From assembly GCF_918797505.1 (NCBI RefSeq), contig NC_092801.1, forward strand, positions 23,312,116 through 23,376,115: 64,000 nucleotides of DNA, in the 5' to 3' direction. A program made the position numbers and the translations under genes. A model generated the notes under the pieces. The model was not told the origin of the DNA. It did no database searches and saw only the letters and a program-made list of their open reading frames with translations. Position 1 is the stretch's first letter. Each line of letters begins with the position of its first letter. This DNA comes from Bemisia tabaci (Eukaryota; Arthropoda; Insecta; Hemiptera; Aleyrodidae). Of the stretch, positions 33,135-44,167 are shown piece by piece.

Positions 33135-33355
33135 CGCACAGTGGATGGAGTCAATTAGAGAGGTCGGACGGTAAATTTCTGACTAAAACTGCAAATTTCT
33201 ATATTTATTTCGTCATTTTATGAACTTTGAGTGGCGTTTCTGGAAGATAATTTCACGAAAAACCTAATGGAACTACTTTTAAAACCTCAAAGTTTTGTAT
33301 AAACGGAGTTGTATGCGTTTCAAGTTTCCAAATTTTGTCCGACCTCTCGCATTCG
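33135..33355. mobile_element. repeat family I (I3)
   Basis: CACAGTGGATGGAGTCAATT to TTTTGTCCGACCTCTCGCAT. Confidence 0.7.
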
Positions 33356-33495
33356 AGAACTGCGGGAGAATGAGTTAGGTTTCATCGGATGATACATCTA
33401 AACTAACTTCGCAGTAGTGCGTGAGGTATCTTGAAAAGTGAAGGCGTGTTGAGACGCTCTGAGCGGACACATAGACGATATGAGACAGAGGGTCA

Positions 33496-33733
33496 CTACA
33501 CAGTGGATCGGGTCAATCAGAGAGATCAGACATGAAATGTTCTACTAACACTGCAAATTTTGTTGTTAATTTCGTCATATTTTAAATTTTAAGGGGCAAT
33601 TCTAAAAGAAAAGTTTACTAGAAAACCAATGTAACCACTTTTAGAACCTCAAAGTTTTGTATAAACGGAGTTGTATGCGTTTCAAGTTTCCAATTTTGTC
33701 CGACCTCTCCTATCGACTCGATCCAGTGTGCGA
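33496..33733. mobile_element. repeat family I (I4)
   Basis: CACAGTGGATCGGGTCAATC to CTCGATCCAGTGTG. Same orientation as I3. Confidence 0.75.
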
Positions 33734-33751
33734 CGCCCCGTTGCTGAATCA

Positions 33752-34144
33752 TTAACTCATGAGCCCTGTCCACAACGCTCTTTTCCTATACCCACGGCTC
33801 ATTAATGCCGCATACAGCGGAGTTTAAATCCGTTCGGTGGAATGTAAAATCCCGCTTATCCATTTGCCCAAATGGAATCACCTCCACTTTTACATTGTTT
33901 CTTAAGCAGCATTCTAGAGCACACCCCATCGTTTCCACTCGTCAATCATTGGCGGATCCAGCAAATTGGCAACATTGTCTTTTCTCCATTTAAACCTATA
34001 GAAATGTATCGATCCTTTGAGGGGCCAGGTGCTCCGACAAGAATCGATTATTTAGCATAGGTTTAAATGGAGGAAATCCGGTGTTGCCAAATTGCTGGAT
34101 CCGCCTCTGTCGTCAATAGCTCCGTTTGGCAGAAATACGACCAT
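33752..34144. mobile_element. long family A variant, split by J
   Basis: CTCATGAGCCCTGTCCACAA and CTCCACTTTTACATTG match the complete variant at 61725. The right tip is CTCCGTTTGGCAGAAATACG. J (33948-34110) is inserted; the left tip is missing. Confidence 0.7.
33948..34110. mobile_element. hAT-like MITE J
   Basis: ATTGGCGGATCCAGCAAATT and the inverse AATTGCTGGATCCGCCTCTG. Flanks CGTCAATC/CGTCAATA agree at 7 of 8 positions. GGCGGATCC ends are typical of known hAT families. Its inner arms (TTTAAACCTATAG, AATCGATTATT) resemble D. Confidence 0.85.
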
Positions 34145-34413
34145 TTTGACTTTTGACTGTGGTCTATTCACAGTATTCATACCCATACAAAATGTGCTCA
34201 ACCGATTAGCTAAAGTTGCTAAAATTTAGGCGAGCTTTGAATTAAAGTGTTGAAGGTCGTCTTAGCAAGAGTCAACATTTCAAGGGTTTTGAGTTTTGAG
34301 ATCCTCACCGGCTGTGGACACAACGTTGCCACATTTAAAATACCACTTTATTGCACTATAATTGCTCAAATCAAAGAAGAAGGCGGTTTTGCTGAAAAGA
34401 TTTTGCGTATATA

Positions 34414-34743
34414 CAGGGTGATCCAGGGTTAAACGGCCAGACCAAAGGAGTGTGTTCAACGGGTCAAAATAAGACTTTTTTGTTGTAAATTGAGATTTCG
34501 GTTCCTTTTTAGCTCATTTATGAATTCAGGTCATAAGAGTACAGGAAAATACACATTTTCATGAGATTTGGTTCACAACCGTTGCCAAAATTCAGAAAAA
34601 ACTATTCTTTTTCCGAGATCTTGGGGGAAGGGCCGTAGCTCCAACTGGGGGCACTTTTGAAAAAAAAATTACAACAAAAAAGTCTTATTAGGACCCGTAG
34701 AACACGCTACTGCAGTCTGGCCGTTCAACTCTGAATCACCCTG
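34414..34743. mobile_element. TA-flanked MITE Z (Tc1/mariner-like ends)
   Basis: CAGGGTGATCCAGGGTTAAA and the inverse TTCAACTCTGAATCACCCTG, with TA on both sides (34412-34413 and 34744-34745). Internal AAATAAGACTTTTTTGTTGT pairs with ACAACAAAAAAGTCTTAT. Confidence 0.85.
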
Positions 34744-34778
34744 TATTCATTGATTTCTCGACGATCTTCATTTCAGTT

Positions 34779-35004
34779 CATTGGAAAAAAAACACACTGG
34801 ATCTAGAGTCCAGACTCTTGAAAACATTGACAAGAAAAAGGACTCTTGATTCAAGAAGATTTAAGCTTAAATCAAAAGGAAATCCGATCAAATTAAGAGG
34901 CTTGGTTCTTGATTCTACCTTAAATCTGATTGAATCAAGAGTATTTTTTCTTGTCGATGTTTTTAAGAATCTGGAATCTAGATCCAAAGTGTTTTTTTCC
35001 AGTG
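34779..35004. mobile_element. MITE family C (C4)
   Basis: CATTGGAAAAAAAACACACT to TTTTTTCCAGTG, flanked by TT/TT. Confidence 0.9.
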
Positions 35005-35547
35005 TTTTCATTTCTGTTTTTTTCTATGAACACCAGAGGAGATGCCAAAGGAGACAGTTTTTCGGAAGGCGCAAGGTACTTTCAAACTCGACTATCGAGG
35101 GACCGAGTGATGCCGCCTTTGATGTAACAGATCCTTTACTGAAAATTTTAATTTTCTAAATTTCAACGGGGAGTCCCTCTTCCAGTTTGCATTAGATTTT
35201 ACCTCCGAGACCAATTTCCTAAAACTTTGCGACCTGGCAAAAGCATGACTCATCCGGGAAGAGGGCGAGTTAATCGACTCGCTGTGGCGGCTCAGCTTGA
35301 GTGGCTTTTAAAGTCAGGCCCGAGCCTCTAGATCAACACTCCGGGAACTTAGGAGCTGCGAAAGTTTTTCAGCCAATTACTGATCCCGCTCGGAAGGGTT
35401 TCCTTTTCCGCCCTGCATCGGCTCATGTGCGTTTTGATTGGTTCCCATCGCAAGAATAATCCAACGCGTGACGTAGTAGTATGCAACAGATTTAACCGGG
35501 TACAAAAAGTGATGATGCGAGACAAAGTGGGACTAAAAAAGAGACAA
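35005..35547. other. gene-free stretch
   Basis: Short frames only; nothing recognised. Confidence 0.35.
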
Positions 35548-36090
35548 TGGACCACTAGACAAGGTACGAATTTCAGCATTCTGGTACATGTTTCGTAACT
35601 AAAATTTCACGTAGAACACGATGCACACATAGACAATAACCGAAATTAACTCCTTACGAAGATATTTGATGATTCTTGATGCGTGAATTCAAACCACCCG
35701 CTCATTAAAACTCAATGCTCTACGTGATTCACATCGCGCGCTAAACGTTATCATGACAGTCCCTGCAATATAAATATCTGGCAACCTCTATCTTGACGCT
35801 TTGGCTCAGCTATAGCAAATTGCTTATAGTATGAACAACACATGGTGGGAAATGAACAATGCTCGATCGAGAATCTTGCTGAAACCGTTGTAGTGCGCGA
35901 TTTGACTCACGTAGATGTACTTGTGAGCGAGTAGTTCAAATTCCTCGTAACCAATGTGTAATAAAAAAGTTAATATCTTCGTTAGGAGTTAGTTTCAGTA
36001 ATTTTCGTTGTAAGAATTGTGTCTTACGTGAAACTTTGGTTCAGAAGCATGTATCAGATTGCTTAAAATCGTACCTTATCTGGTGGTCCA
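35548..36090. mobile_element. family E element (E1)
   Basis: TGGACCACTAGACAAGGTAC and the inverse ending TATCTGGTGGTCCA. Near-palindromic over 543 bases, including TTCACGTAGAACACGATG and ATCGCGCGCTAAACGTTATC. No coding frame. Confidence 0.85.
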
Positions 36091-36339
36091 TTGTGTCCAT
36101 AATTTTGTTCGACTAACCATCACTAAATGCGTGCCTTTCTATTTGTTGCAGGTAAGACATTTCATTTCCCTGTAGCTGTAGCTTTGAAGCTAGTTTCGAT
36201 GTTTCATCTCGCGTGTAAGTACCATTTCAAGCTGCTTTCCAATGTATTCAACTCCAGCAATCTCCGATTCCCCATGTCTAACCAAACTAGCGTTGTTTTA
36301 TCAACCGAAGAACTTCAAATTTGTCAGCATGTCATTTGA
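36091..36339. other. spacer with AG|GT junction
   Basis: TTTCTATTTGTTGCAG|GTAAG at about 36135-36155 combines a pyrimidine tract and acceptor with an immediate donor. No coding support. Confidence 0.3.
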
Positions 36340-36632
36340 ACAGCAAATTGCTCATAGTTTGAACAACGTATGGTGGGAAATGAACATTGCTCGATTGAGA
36401 AGCTTGCTGAAACCGTTGTAGTGCGCGATTTGACTCACGTAGAGCGTTGAGTTTCTTGTGAGCGGGTAGTTCAAATTCCTCGTAACCAATGTGTAATAAA
36501 AACGTTAATATCTTCGTTAAAAGTTGGTTTTAGTAATTGTTGTTGTAATAATTGTGTTTTACGTAACATTCTGGTTAAGAAACATGTATCAGATTGCTTA
36601 AATTCGTACCTTGTCTAGTGTTCCATTTAAAC
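36340..36632. mobile_element. half copy of family E (E3)
   Basis: AATTGCTCATAGTTTGAACA through GAGCATTG-type and ATATCTTCGTTAAAAGTTGG blocks to ACCTTGTCTAGTGTTCCA. It repeats the right half of E1, 250 bases downstream in the same orientation. Confidence 0.8.
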
Positions 36633-37598
36633 ATTTTGAAACTATACCAAAGTAATGCCCGCGAGGGTGGTGGGTGGTGCCGATCAGCATCCAAATGAAA
36701 TGAGTTGAATAGGCGTTTATCAAAATATGCACCTAATTAAGATATAATTTGAAACAAGAAGAAAAATCCAACATGAATACGTTGGAAAAGTAATAAGCCT
36801 TCGGGTCTCACCTTTGTCTGGGTAGGTTCCCAAATGTGTTTAGCAAATTAAGATTAATTCTTTTAGTGCGTTCCAAAGTTTGATTGCGAGAAATCGCGGA
36901 AAACAGAAAATCGCAATCATAGTGTGAAATAATTTTACAGAAATTAAGAGTGGTTTATCATTGAATGAGTAGAGCACAGAAGTAAATCGCCTTCAGAGGA
37001 GCGGATAGGCAAAATTGCTACATGGCTGCGCGAATAGTTGCTCGTGTGAAAGATGTTCGTATTAGCCTGTCGTTTTCGCAATCGGCCCTATGATCAGTAA
37101 TGGAGTAATGAGTAGGCACATGATCTCCCAAGAGAAATTATTCATACATTTTTTGCAGAAACGACGCACAGGTAGTACTGTAGCTCAGATTTGTGTAATT
37201 TTGGATAAAAGTATCGATTTATCATTGAGTTATTAACGTTTGCTATCGATTAGTTTGAAATTAGTCAGTAAACTGTACATTCTTAGCGGCATTCCAAGAT
37301 TAATTTATCGTGTTTTTTCTACAAATAATGGCTCAATTAAATATCACTGACGTTATGAGAAATGGAGGCGTTCCGCCGCCAATGTTTTTTGTCATCGATT
37401 TAATTCGTTGAGCGTCAATGATATTTGCATAATAGAGAATTTGCAGGTGTCTGAATTTTGATGAATTTCGTGTTTAAGTGGAAACTGCCCAGTGAACCGA
37501 ACACGAGAATGCCATTAGTTCCCGAATTGAACAATTATTGGAGTAGATATGACAAAATGATCTAATCTGCTATAATACATGTGTTTAAATGAGAAATG
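36633..37598. other. gene-free stretch
   Basis: AT-rich; nothing recognised. Confidence 0.4.
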
Positions 37599-37763
37599 CA
37601 GTGGCGTGGCGTGAATTGCGATATATCGATCGTTATGCCATTTAAACGTATGGTAAAGAATCGATTATTAAGGCGTCCGCTGCGAACACCCTGTTTATCG
37701 ATCCTTTTCCATAGGTTTAAATGGCATAACAATCGATATATCGCAACTCACGCCACGCCACTG
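37599..37763. mobile_element. hAT-like MITE family D (D5), exact 8-base TSD
   Basis: CAGTGGCGTGGCGTGAATTG to CACGCCACGCCACTG. GAGAAATG is duplicated exactly at 37591-37598 and 37764-37771. This copy best defines family D and its hAT assignment (ends CAGTG). Confidence 0.95.
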
Positions 37764-38654
37764 GAGAAATGCTGCCACTAGGCGGTGCATTTTCTCACTT
37801 TTACATCTGATTCACACTATTTCCCACAGGTATCGGTAAAAAATCATAAAAAATACTGTGAAATCGGCTCTTTGAGCGCTTTCAGACGAAGCTATAAAAA
37901 ATTTGCATGCAAATTCTCTATTGTACTCGAACGTTATGCACCGCGTGGTGGCTTGGTCATCTCCAGAACAGAAGGAGTACATTCATCTTACTCTCGGCGT
38001 AAACACACAAGCGGATTCCCATGTTTTATAAATTCTTGATAACCGGGTAGAAGTGGCCGTGTAAACGTATTTCAAGTGAGGAGAATTTGTAAGAGGATTT
38101 TCGTGTTTGGCGCTCTCGCGTTGGCTCCTGAAGTGGTCGTTGATAAGGACAGGGATGATCGGGGGAGCGAAGTGAAAGGGTGGGTGGAAGGGCATGAAAC
38201 AAGAAACTTGGACGCCGTTCAAAATGCAACAGGGAAACGTCCGAATGTCAGACGATAGCCTCAACGCCACAGCTCACATGCCGCGCTCCCTCCGTGTTGC
38301 CGAGTTCTTCTTCCGGGAAAACTAGAAGGAAGATCAAGTAATATCAAATAAGTTTGGTTTTAAAAGGTGCTTAATATCTGAGGTCACTTACAACTCTTTT
38401 TATAAAGAGAATTCAAGTTCGGAGATAAAGAGAAAAGTAACGGACAATGGTAATTTTTGGATACGTATTGAAAAAGGAACGAAAGATAAAATTAAAGGAA
38501 AGTCTAGGAGGGTGAACAAGTTCGAGAGAGGAACTTCACGTTTCATAAGATCGTCATCTAAAGTTCGGGTCAGTCGATCCACTTTATAGTTTTTATCATT
38601 ACTAAAAGCAAAAGCTACATTTTTATTCTTGTCGCTCTTTGTTCTAGCGCTTGG
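37764..38654. other. gene-free stretch
   Basis: Frames of 84-95 codons on both strands around 37785-38270 are motif-free. Nothing recognised. Confidence 0.35.
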
Positions 38655-38742
38655 CACTGGGCCAATTTCCATAATTTTTACGGTACCGATTTATTATAGT
38701 CCTTAGATAAGCCCGTATTATTCAGATTTTAGAAATATGACC

Positions 38743-38788
<46 letters not shown>

Positions 38789-38985
38789 ATTCATGAAAAA
38801 GTTGCGCAATCTTCTATCTACACAGTGTAAATGTTCATTTTCGTTTAAAGATTTGCCGGGCCAATTTCCGTGTCTTGCGGCTATCAATAGGAGTCCGCTC
38901 TTTTTACATTAACTCACTGGCGCTCGCAAAGCGGCCCTTAAATGGCGCAAATCCGTCTGGGGATGGGCCGCGAAGTAACTGCCGA
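38655..38985 (+). repeat. diverged tandem repeat BB with poly-T
   Basis: GGGCCAATTTCC at 38659 and again near 38858. AGATAAGCCCGTATTATTCA and GACCCAGGTTTTTTT match the better copies at 50108-50400. Includes a 38-base poly-T (38747-38784). Confidence 0.65.
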
Positions 38986-39159
38986 GGATTACCCATTGGG
39001 GCACACTCCCTATAGTATTTTTGTATGCAATTTTGGACTTTAAAAGTTTTCAAAGAACGAGGAGTTTATCTGTATCATTCGCATAAGACGATCATCTGAA
39101 GAAGTTTTTTCAGGTTTTCCGGTTCAGATATAATTTTGATGACATAATATAGACCGAGT

Positions 39160-39582
39160 TTAAGGTGATTCGATGGACGCCATATTTTGTGTCAGAACGG
39201 CATGCGATATATCGCATGCATCAATTGGTTCCATTTTTTCAGCTACTCGTCATTTTTCTTCAATTTTGAGATCGCAATTCTGTTGTCAGAAGACTGAAGC
39301 ACTCACTTACCAATTTTAACAAAGAATTTCAACGTAATAAAGGCGTGGTTTTTCTAGAGAGAAAATATCGCATTCGAGTGCAGTTTTGATATCAGTATCG
39401 AATGCGATGTTTTCTCTCTAAAATACATCGAATTTCTTTGTTAAAATTGGTGAGTGAGTGCTTCAGTCTCCTGACAACAAAATTGGAGAAAAATGACGAG
39501 TAGCTGAAAAAATGGAACCAATTGATGCGATATATCGCATGCCGTTCTGTCACAGAATATGGCGTCCATCGAATCACCTTAA
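39160..39582. mobile_element. TTAA-flanked palindrome P (P2)
   Basis: TTAAGGTGATTCGATGGACG and the inverse CCATCGAATCACCTTAA. Arms are nearly perfect over 200 bases (CATGCGATATATCGCATGCA, AGCTACTCGTCATTTTT). TTAA at both edges is the piggyBac target signature, but the end sequence GGTGAT is not a typical piggyBac end. No transposase. Confidence 0.88.
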
Positions 39583-39597
39583 GAGAATCGCGCCAAC

Positions 39598-39680
39598 GGT
39601 CTGATTGTTGAAATTGATAGACAAAGAAGACATAGGGAGTATGGAACGATATACGATCCTATTGGTTGAAAAAGGCGGTC
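39598..39680. mobile_element. fragment of element Q
   Basis: GGTCTGATTGTTGAAATTGA and GATCCTATTGGTTGAAA as in the left arm of Q. Confidence 0.6.
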
Positions 39681-40008
39681 CTAAGCAGCGTTATCTTATG
39701 ACCGTAAAAGCCGTGTATGGCCCAACAAAAATATGATCCTTTTAAAATTAATTCCTCGACGATATACGTATCTTGCAAAAACTAAAATAATTGCGGAGCA
39801 AAAATTTGTGCTTCACATCGCCACATAAAACTGAAAATTGCGTTCGAACGATCCTAGAGATTTCCCTTGTCGGCTCTTAACGAATGGTAGAAACCCAAGT
39901 AATTGATCCTCTCATACCGACATAAATCAAACCGTAACTTTTTGAGTGATGAAAATTTCGTACAAAATTTACTTTTTACGGCGTGCATTCCGATTTCCTC
40001 TGCTTCAG

Positions 40009-40235
40009 ACCATTATTCCATGGTAGCTTTGACATGTATGTGCAGGGATAACACATCACTTTCACAGGCTCTAGCCCGCAGAGTCAGATCACCGCGAGTG
40101 GACGTGGGCGTGCTCCTGACAGAAGAAGAACAAATGGAGGCAATTCCAATCTCAGGCGATGGGTTGTGGCGCAAATTCTGGAGACGGACAAAAAGTGTCC
40201 GCTGTGCAGATATACAGACATGGCAAGTTGGATAA
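40009..40235 (+). CDS. possible terminal exon, unknown protein
   Basis: An acceptor-like CCGATTTCCTCTGCTTCAG ends at 40008. In the frame reached after two bases, about 74 codons run open to a TAA at 40233-40235. The product has a charged middle (LTEEEQMEAIPISGDG) and a basic, tryptophan-containing end (LWRKFWRRTKS), and matches no family I recognise. The region is GC-richer than its flanks and outside all the repeat families described here. Against: no polyadenylation signal close downstream, no upstream exon identified, and open frames of this length occur by chance. A speculative call. Confidence 0.25.
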
Positions 40236-41025
40236 CTTGAAACTTGCGATTTCAATCAACTTTATGGCTGCTTGGTCTGAGATATAGCACTGAACATGGA
40301 ATATATGCGCACGATTTACTGCAATACTACCAGCGACTTCATTTTCATGTGAAACTGTTCAATCGTAGTTCTCTATATTGCGAAGTATTTGTGAGAGACC
40401 TGGAGGGTACCTAATCAAGAGAGGTCGAGGGACACTGAAAGACTCCCCACCAACGATAATCTATGGAACTCTCTCAGCTCCAAAAGAGGATTCAAGGAAT
40501 TTCATCACCTTCAAAGTGGGATCTAGGAGTCTACCCAGGAAAATTTTGAAAAACTGAGTCGTCTCAAGAACAATTTTGAGCTGTTTTCGCCGAAAAATTG
40601 ATCCGAGTACAATGTCAACATAAAACTTATATCACGTACTTACTTAGCAAAATCCCTCCTAGTTCTTGGGAGAAGCTACGTGGATTTTCGGGGGGGGGGG
40701 GGAGGGGACAAGCCCCAGGTCCTTTTGTAAATTCTGCCCATTTTAACTTTCTTGCACAATGCATTATATTTGGCAACTTTGTGCGATGCGGAAATTTAGA
40801 TGGAGTAAAGTGCAAGTTGATCAAAAAGATAGAAAGAAAATCCAAATTTAAGAAAAATATTAAGTAAAAACGGAAAACATTTTGAGTGTGTCGAATGGTA
40901 AACAAGCAGTTCCAACGCCCAAGCGTTGGAGGGCGCTTCTTTGACAAAGCATATTTCTACCAACTTATGTACCCGAAGACTGACGAAGATGGAATTTAAA
41001 GTGGGATTCTTTAACCGCAAAACCC
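40236..41025. other. gene-free stretch
   Basis: Includes a 13-base poly-G at 40690-40702. Frames overlapping it are spurious. Confidence 0.4.
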
Positions 41026-41356
41026 AAGGTAGATTTACACAGGTATGGACATAACTTAACAACTGGCCTCTGATTGGCTCTCCAGCGGCCCCTTAACGTC
41101 AGCCATTTTGAATGTTTTGATTATTTTGATTTATTATGTTCGGTTTATCGTTTGTCAAAATTTTGTGGGATTTTTTGCACAATTTTGATAATGCGATATC
41201 AATTTTAACGTTTAAACGCACAAACGTTTGAATGTTAATTTGATTGTAATTTAATTAAAAAAACGGGCCCCTTAACCTACGTCACGTAGTCATGTGACAC
41301 GTACTGAGGCTCATGGGAAATTTTCAACTTTTCCATACCTGTGTAAATCTATCTTG
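41026..41356. mobile_element. MITE Y with 10-base direct flank
   Basis: AAGGTAGATTTACACAGGTA and the inverse TACCTGTGTAAATCTATCTT. CGCAAAACCC occurs exactly at 41016-41025 and 41357-41366, an 8-10-base TSD depending on where the tip is placed. AT-rich loop, no coding capacity. Confidence 0.85.
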
Positions 41357-42869
41357 CGCAAAACCCTTCAATACTACAGATCGACCGCGAAGATCTGAAA
41401 CTTTCTACTAGAACTTTGTGACGAATTTTAGTTGGTGGTGAATAGAAACATAAAGGATGCACTGTAAATCAGACGACGGGAAACAGCGGCGGAACCTCTA
41501 AAGCTGGTGCGTCAACGCGATCTAGCGGACAGCGGCGTCGCGACGCCGCGAGGTAGGGCGCGCAGGTCGCGGGGGAGCGGGGCCGCGTGAAGAGGAGTTC
41601 AGCATAGGGGGGGGGGGGGGGAGGCGCGGGTCGCGGGGAAGAGAGGGACCGGCCGGCCGGCGGTGACATCGGCCATGGATGAAAATATAGGCAGCGCTAA
41701 TGTCTCCGCTAACTGGAGTTGGGGGTCCTTATTCATTCTCTTGGTCCATGACATAACCATAAACCTTCCGCTCAATGCCGCAAACAGCTGACGTGTCGAT
41801 GCTGCGCCAAGAAAATGAACCAATCACAAAGTAGCACAGTAATACGTCACTAAAATGAAGAGATCACGTGACTGTTCGTGATTTTTTCAAATCGATCTGA
41901 AAGTACTGCCTCGGATATAAGTATTTAAAGCATAAGGAGGCCCTAAAATACTTTAACCAGGTATTACGTCCGTGCGAGATTGTTATGCTTAAAAGCAAAA
42001 CATTTCACGAAAACTTTTACGAATACCAGATGCAGAAAAAAATCCAATTTTCCCGGGTGTACCAGAATGGCGTCATTACCCATAAGGCAAAAGGGCATGT
42101 AGTATAGTACATGTTACATCGGGGGAGTCGAACGGTTGGAAAGGGCGCATCTGGTACCCAGAAGCGCCCAAAATGGGAAAATTCGGAGAAATTCCAGCTT
42201 TCGGAAGATCTCTATCATGACAAATTCCTTTAGCGGATCGACGTCGCAGAGCGGCTTAGTGCTCTGTAAAAACGGGCAATGCATAAACAATGGGAATAAA
42301 AATGAGAATCCACTATTTTAAATTCTTATATTTAGTCCCATTTACTTTTTCAATCAATTCAAAATAGTTTCCTTTGTACCGCCTCTACTTACACCTTTTT
42401 ACCATAATATTAATTTACTCCGAACACGCACCAAACTCAACGATTCCTCCGATAGTTTTAACACATTTTGGCCTCAATGCCTACAAATTAGTATAAAATG
42501 ATACTAGGATGCCCTCAAAACGTGCTTACATAAGGCAAGTATGAACTTACTCGCACTAAGGTCATATTTGTATTGCTCGCTAAAATAACAAGAAAGCAAC
42601 TACTTTTTTTAAGTAGAGGGGGAAGTAGGTACTCGCATTATTCTAAATTCGTACGAACTCATCCTAGATATCATTCTTTCGTCTGACGCATTTTTCCCTT
42701 TTGAATTGGAGGAGTTCTTTCGGAAGTTTCCACGAATGCAAAACAAAGCTAAATGTGTTCTTTAATTAAAGAAAACAACTCGCATCCTTTCAAATTCATA
42801 TAATTTTTTGTGAGGTTTATTCCTGGACCAAACGCACAGTTATTAAGTAAGTATACTCCCTAAGCGTAC
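41357..42869. other. gene-free stretch with GC-rich island
   Basis: 41460-41660 is GC-rich (CG dinucleotides frequent) with a 15-base poly-G at 41607-41621, promoter-like in composition only. The rest is AT-rich with no exon recognised. Confidence 0.4.
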
Positions 42870-43090
42870 TCCAACACTGAAAACTCGGCAACCGTGTTAC
42901 CGTATTTACTCCCTATCTTTGCATTCAGAGTCTGACGAGATAGAGATAGACTCTCAGGATTGTGTGGGATATATCCCCTCCATTGCGGCCTCAACTTTGA
43001 GAGCTTTTTTTGAGCTTTGGAGTCCGTTTCAGAGAAAACCAAAGGCATCATCGTGTTTCTCGCAAAATTTCAGGCAAGAAAAAGTACTTA
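42870..43090. mobile_element. fragment of element H
   Basis: ACTCCCTATCTTTGCATTCA, GGCCTCAACTTTGAGAGCTT and ATCGTGTTTCTCGC follow the order of H at 19930-20095. Confidence 0.75.
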
Positions 43091-43253
43091 AATTGAAAAT
43101 TTCCTACACACTCAAGAGCTTCATTTCGTAGTTTAAAAAATGATATTATCTCAGTGCACCCAAAATGGATTACATTTTGCAATAAGGAACCACTATCTCT
43201 GGCTCTTTTGCGCGTACAATCGCTCATTTGCATGGGAAAATCAATGGCATATA

Positions 43254-43513
43254 TGGATCGCGCATTTTGCAAAAAGGAACCAAGAGCATTCCAATGTTGC
43301 TAGGATTGTGCCACATACATTCTTTTCAACACAATTACTGAAATCATGTAAAAAATTAAATTTACGGAGGTAATTTTCGTCATGAATTTATACTTTATTG
43401 AGAGTAAAGATGAATCTTCTTTAGAAGATCAATTTATATTTGCAAGGTAAACAAAGTTGCACAAGCTTAGCGACATCGGAATGCTTTGGTTCCTTTTTGC
43501 AAAATGCAATCCA
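43254..43513. mobile_element. MITE family K (K1)
   Basis: TGGATCGCGCATTTTGCAAA to TTTTTGCAAAATGCAATCCA, flanked by TA on both sides. It is the uninterrupted form of K2. Confidence 0.85.
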
Positions 43514-43774
43514 TATCGACGGTGTAAGTCGGCAATCACATAACTCGGTTTGCGACGTCGCAGACTTCCTGTCATACTTTATTTTTTAAATGGAAAACTA
43601 CTCAACGGCAATTCTTTAAAACTGTCATGATTTTTCTCCTCAATGCGAAGAAAATTCTGCAAAAACTTCAAGAAACATAGTCAATTTGCTCCTCTTTAAA
43701 AAAATGACGTAGAGGCGGAGATTTTCAGACATCGCAAACGAGTTATGTGATTGCCGACTTACACTGTCGATGTA
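43514..43774. mobile_element. inverted-repeat element M (M3)
   Basis: TCGACGGTGTAAGTCGGCAA and the inverse TTGCCGACTTACACTGTCGA, lying exactly between K1 and K2. Contains AGACTTCCTGTCATACTTTA like M1 and M2. Confidence 0.85.
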
Positions 43775-44167
43775 TGGATCGCGCATTTTGTAAAAAGGAA
43801 CCAAGAACATTCCAGTGTTGCTAGGATTGTGCCACATACATTCTTTTCAACACAATCACTGAAATCATGCAAAAAATTAAATTTACGGAGGTAATTATTG
43901 TCGTCATGAATTTATAGTTTATTGAGAGTAAAGATGAATCTTCTTTAGATGAGCAATTGGACGTATTTCTATCAAACGGAACCATGTGCATCATGACATG
44001 AGACCTGTTATACATGTATTCTTATATAAGGGTCTCAGGGCTCATGTCTTAATGCGCATAGTTCCGTTTGGCAGAAATACGTTCAATTTATATTCACAAG
44101 GTAAACAAAGTTGCACAGGCTTAGAGGCATTGGAATGCTTTGGTTCCTTTTTGCAAAATGCAATCCA
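43775..44167. mobile_element. MITE family K (K2) with A4 inside
   Basis: Near-identical to K1 for the first 180 bases and the last 80. A4 (43958-44085) interrupts it. TA follows the right end. Confidence 0.85.
43958..44085. mobile_element. MITE family A (A4), inserted in K2
   Basis: TGGACGTATTTCTATCAAAC to GCAGAAATACGTTCA, with AT on each side. K1 has a single CAATTTATATT at this point, giving a natural empty site. Confidence 0.92.

Noticed and set aside
41460..41660. A CpG-island promoter
   Set aside because: GC-rich with a poly-G, but no initiator, downstream exon or open gene follows; composition alone is not enough.
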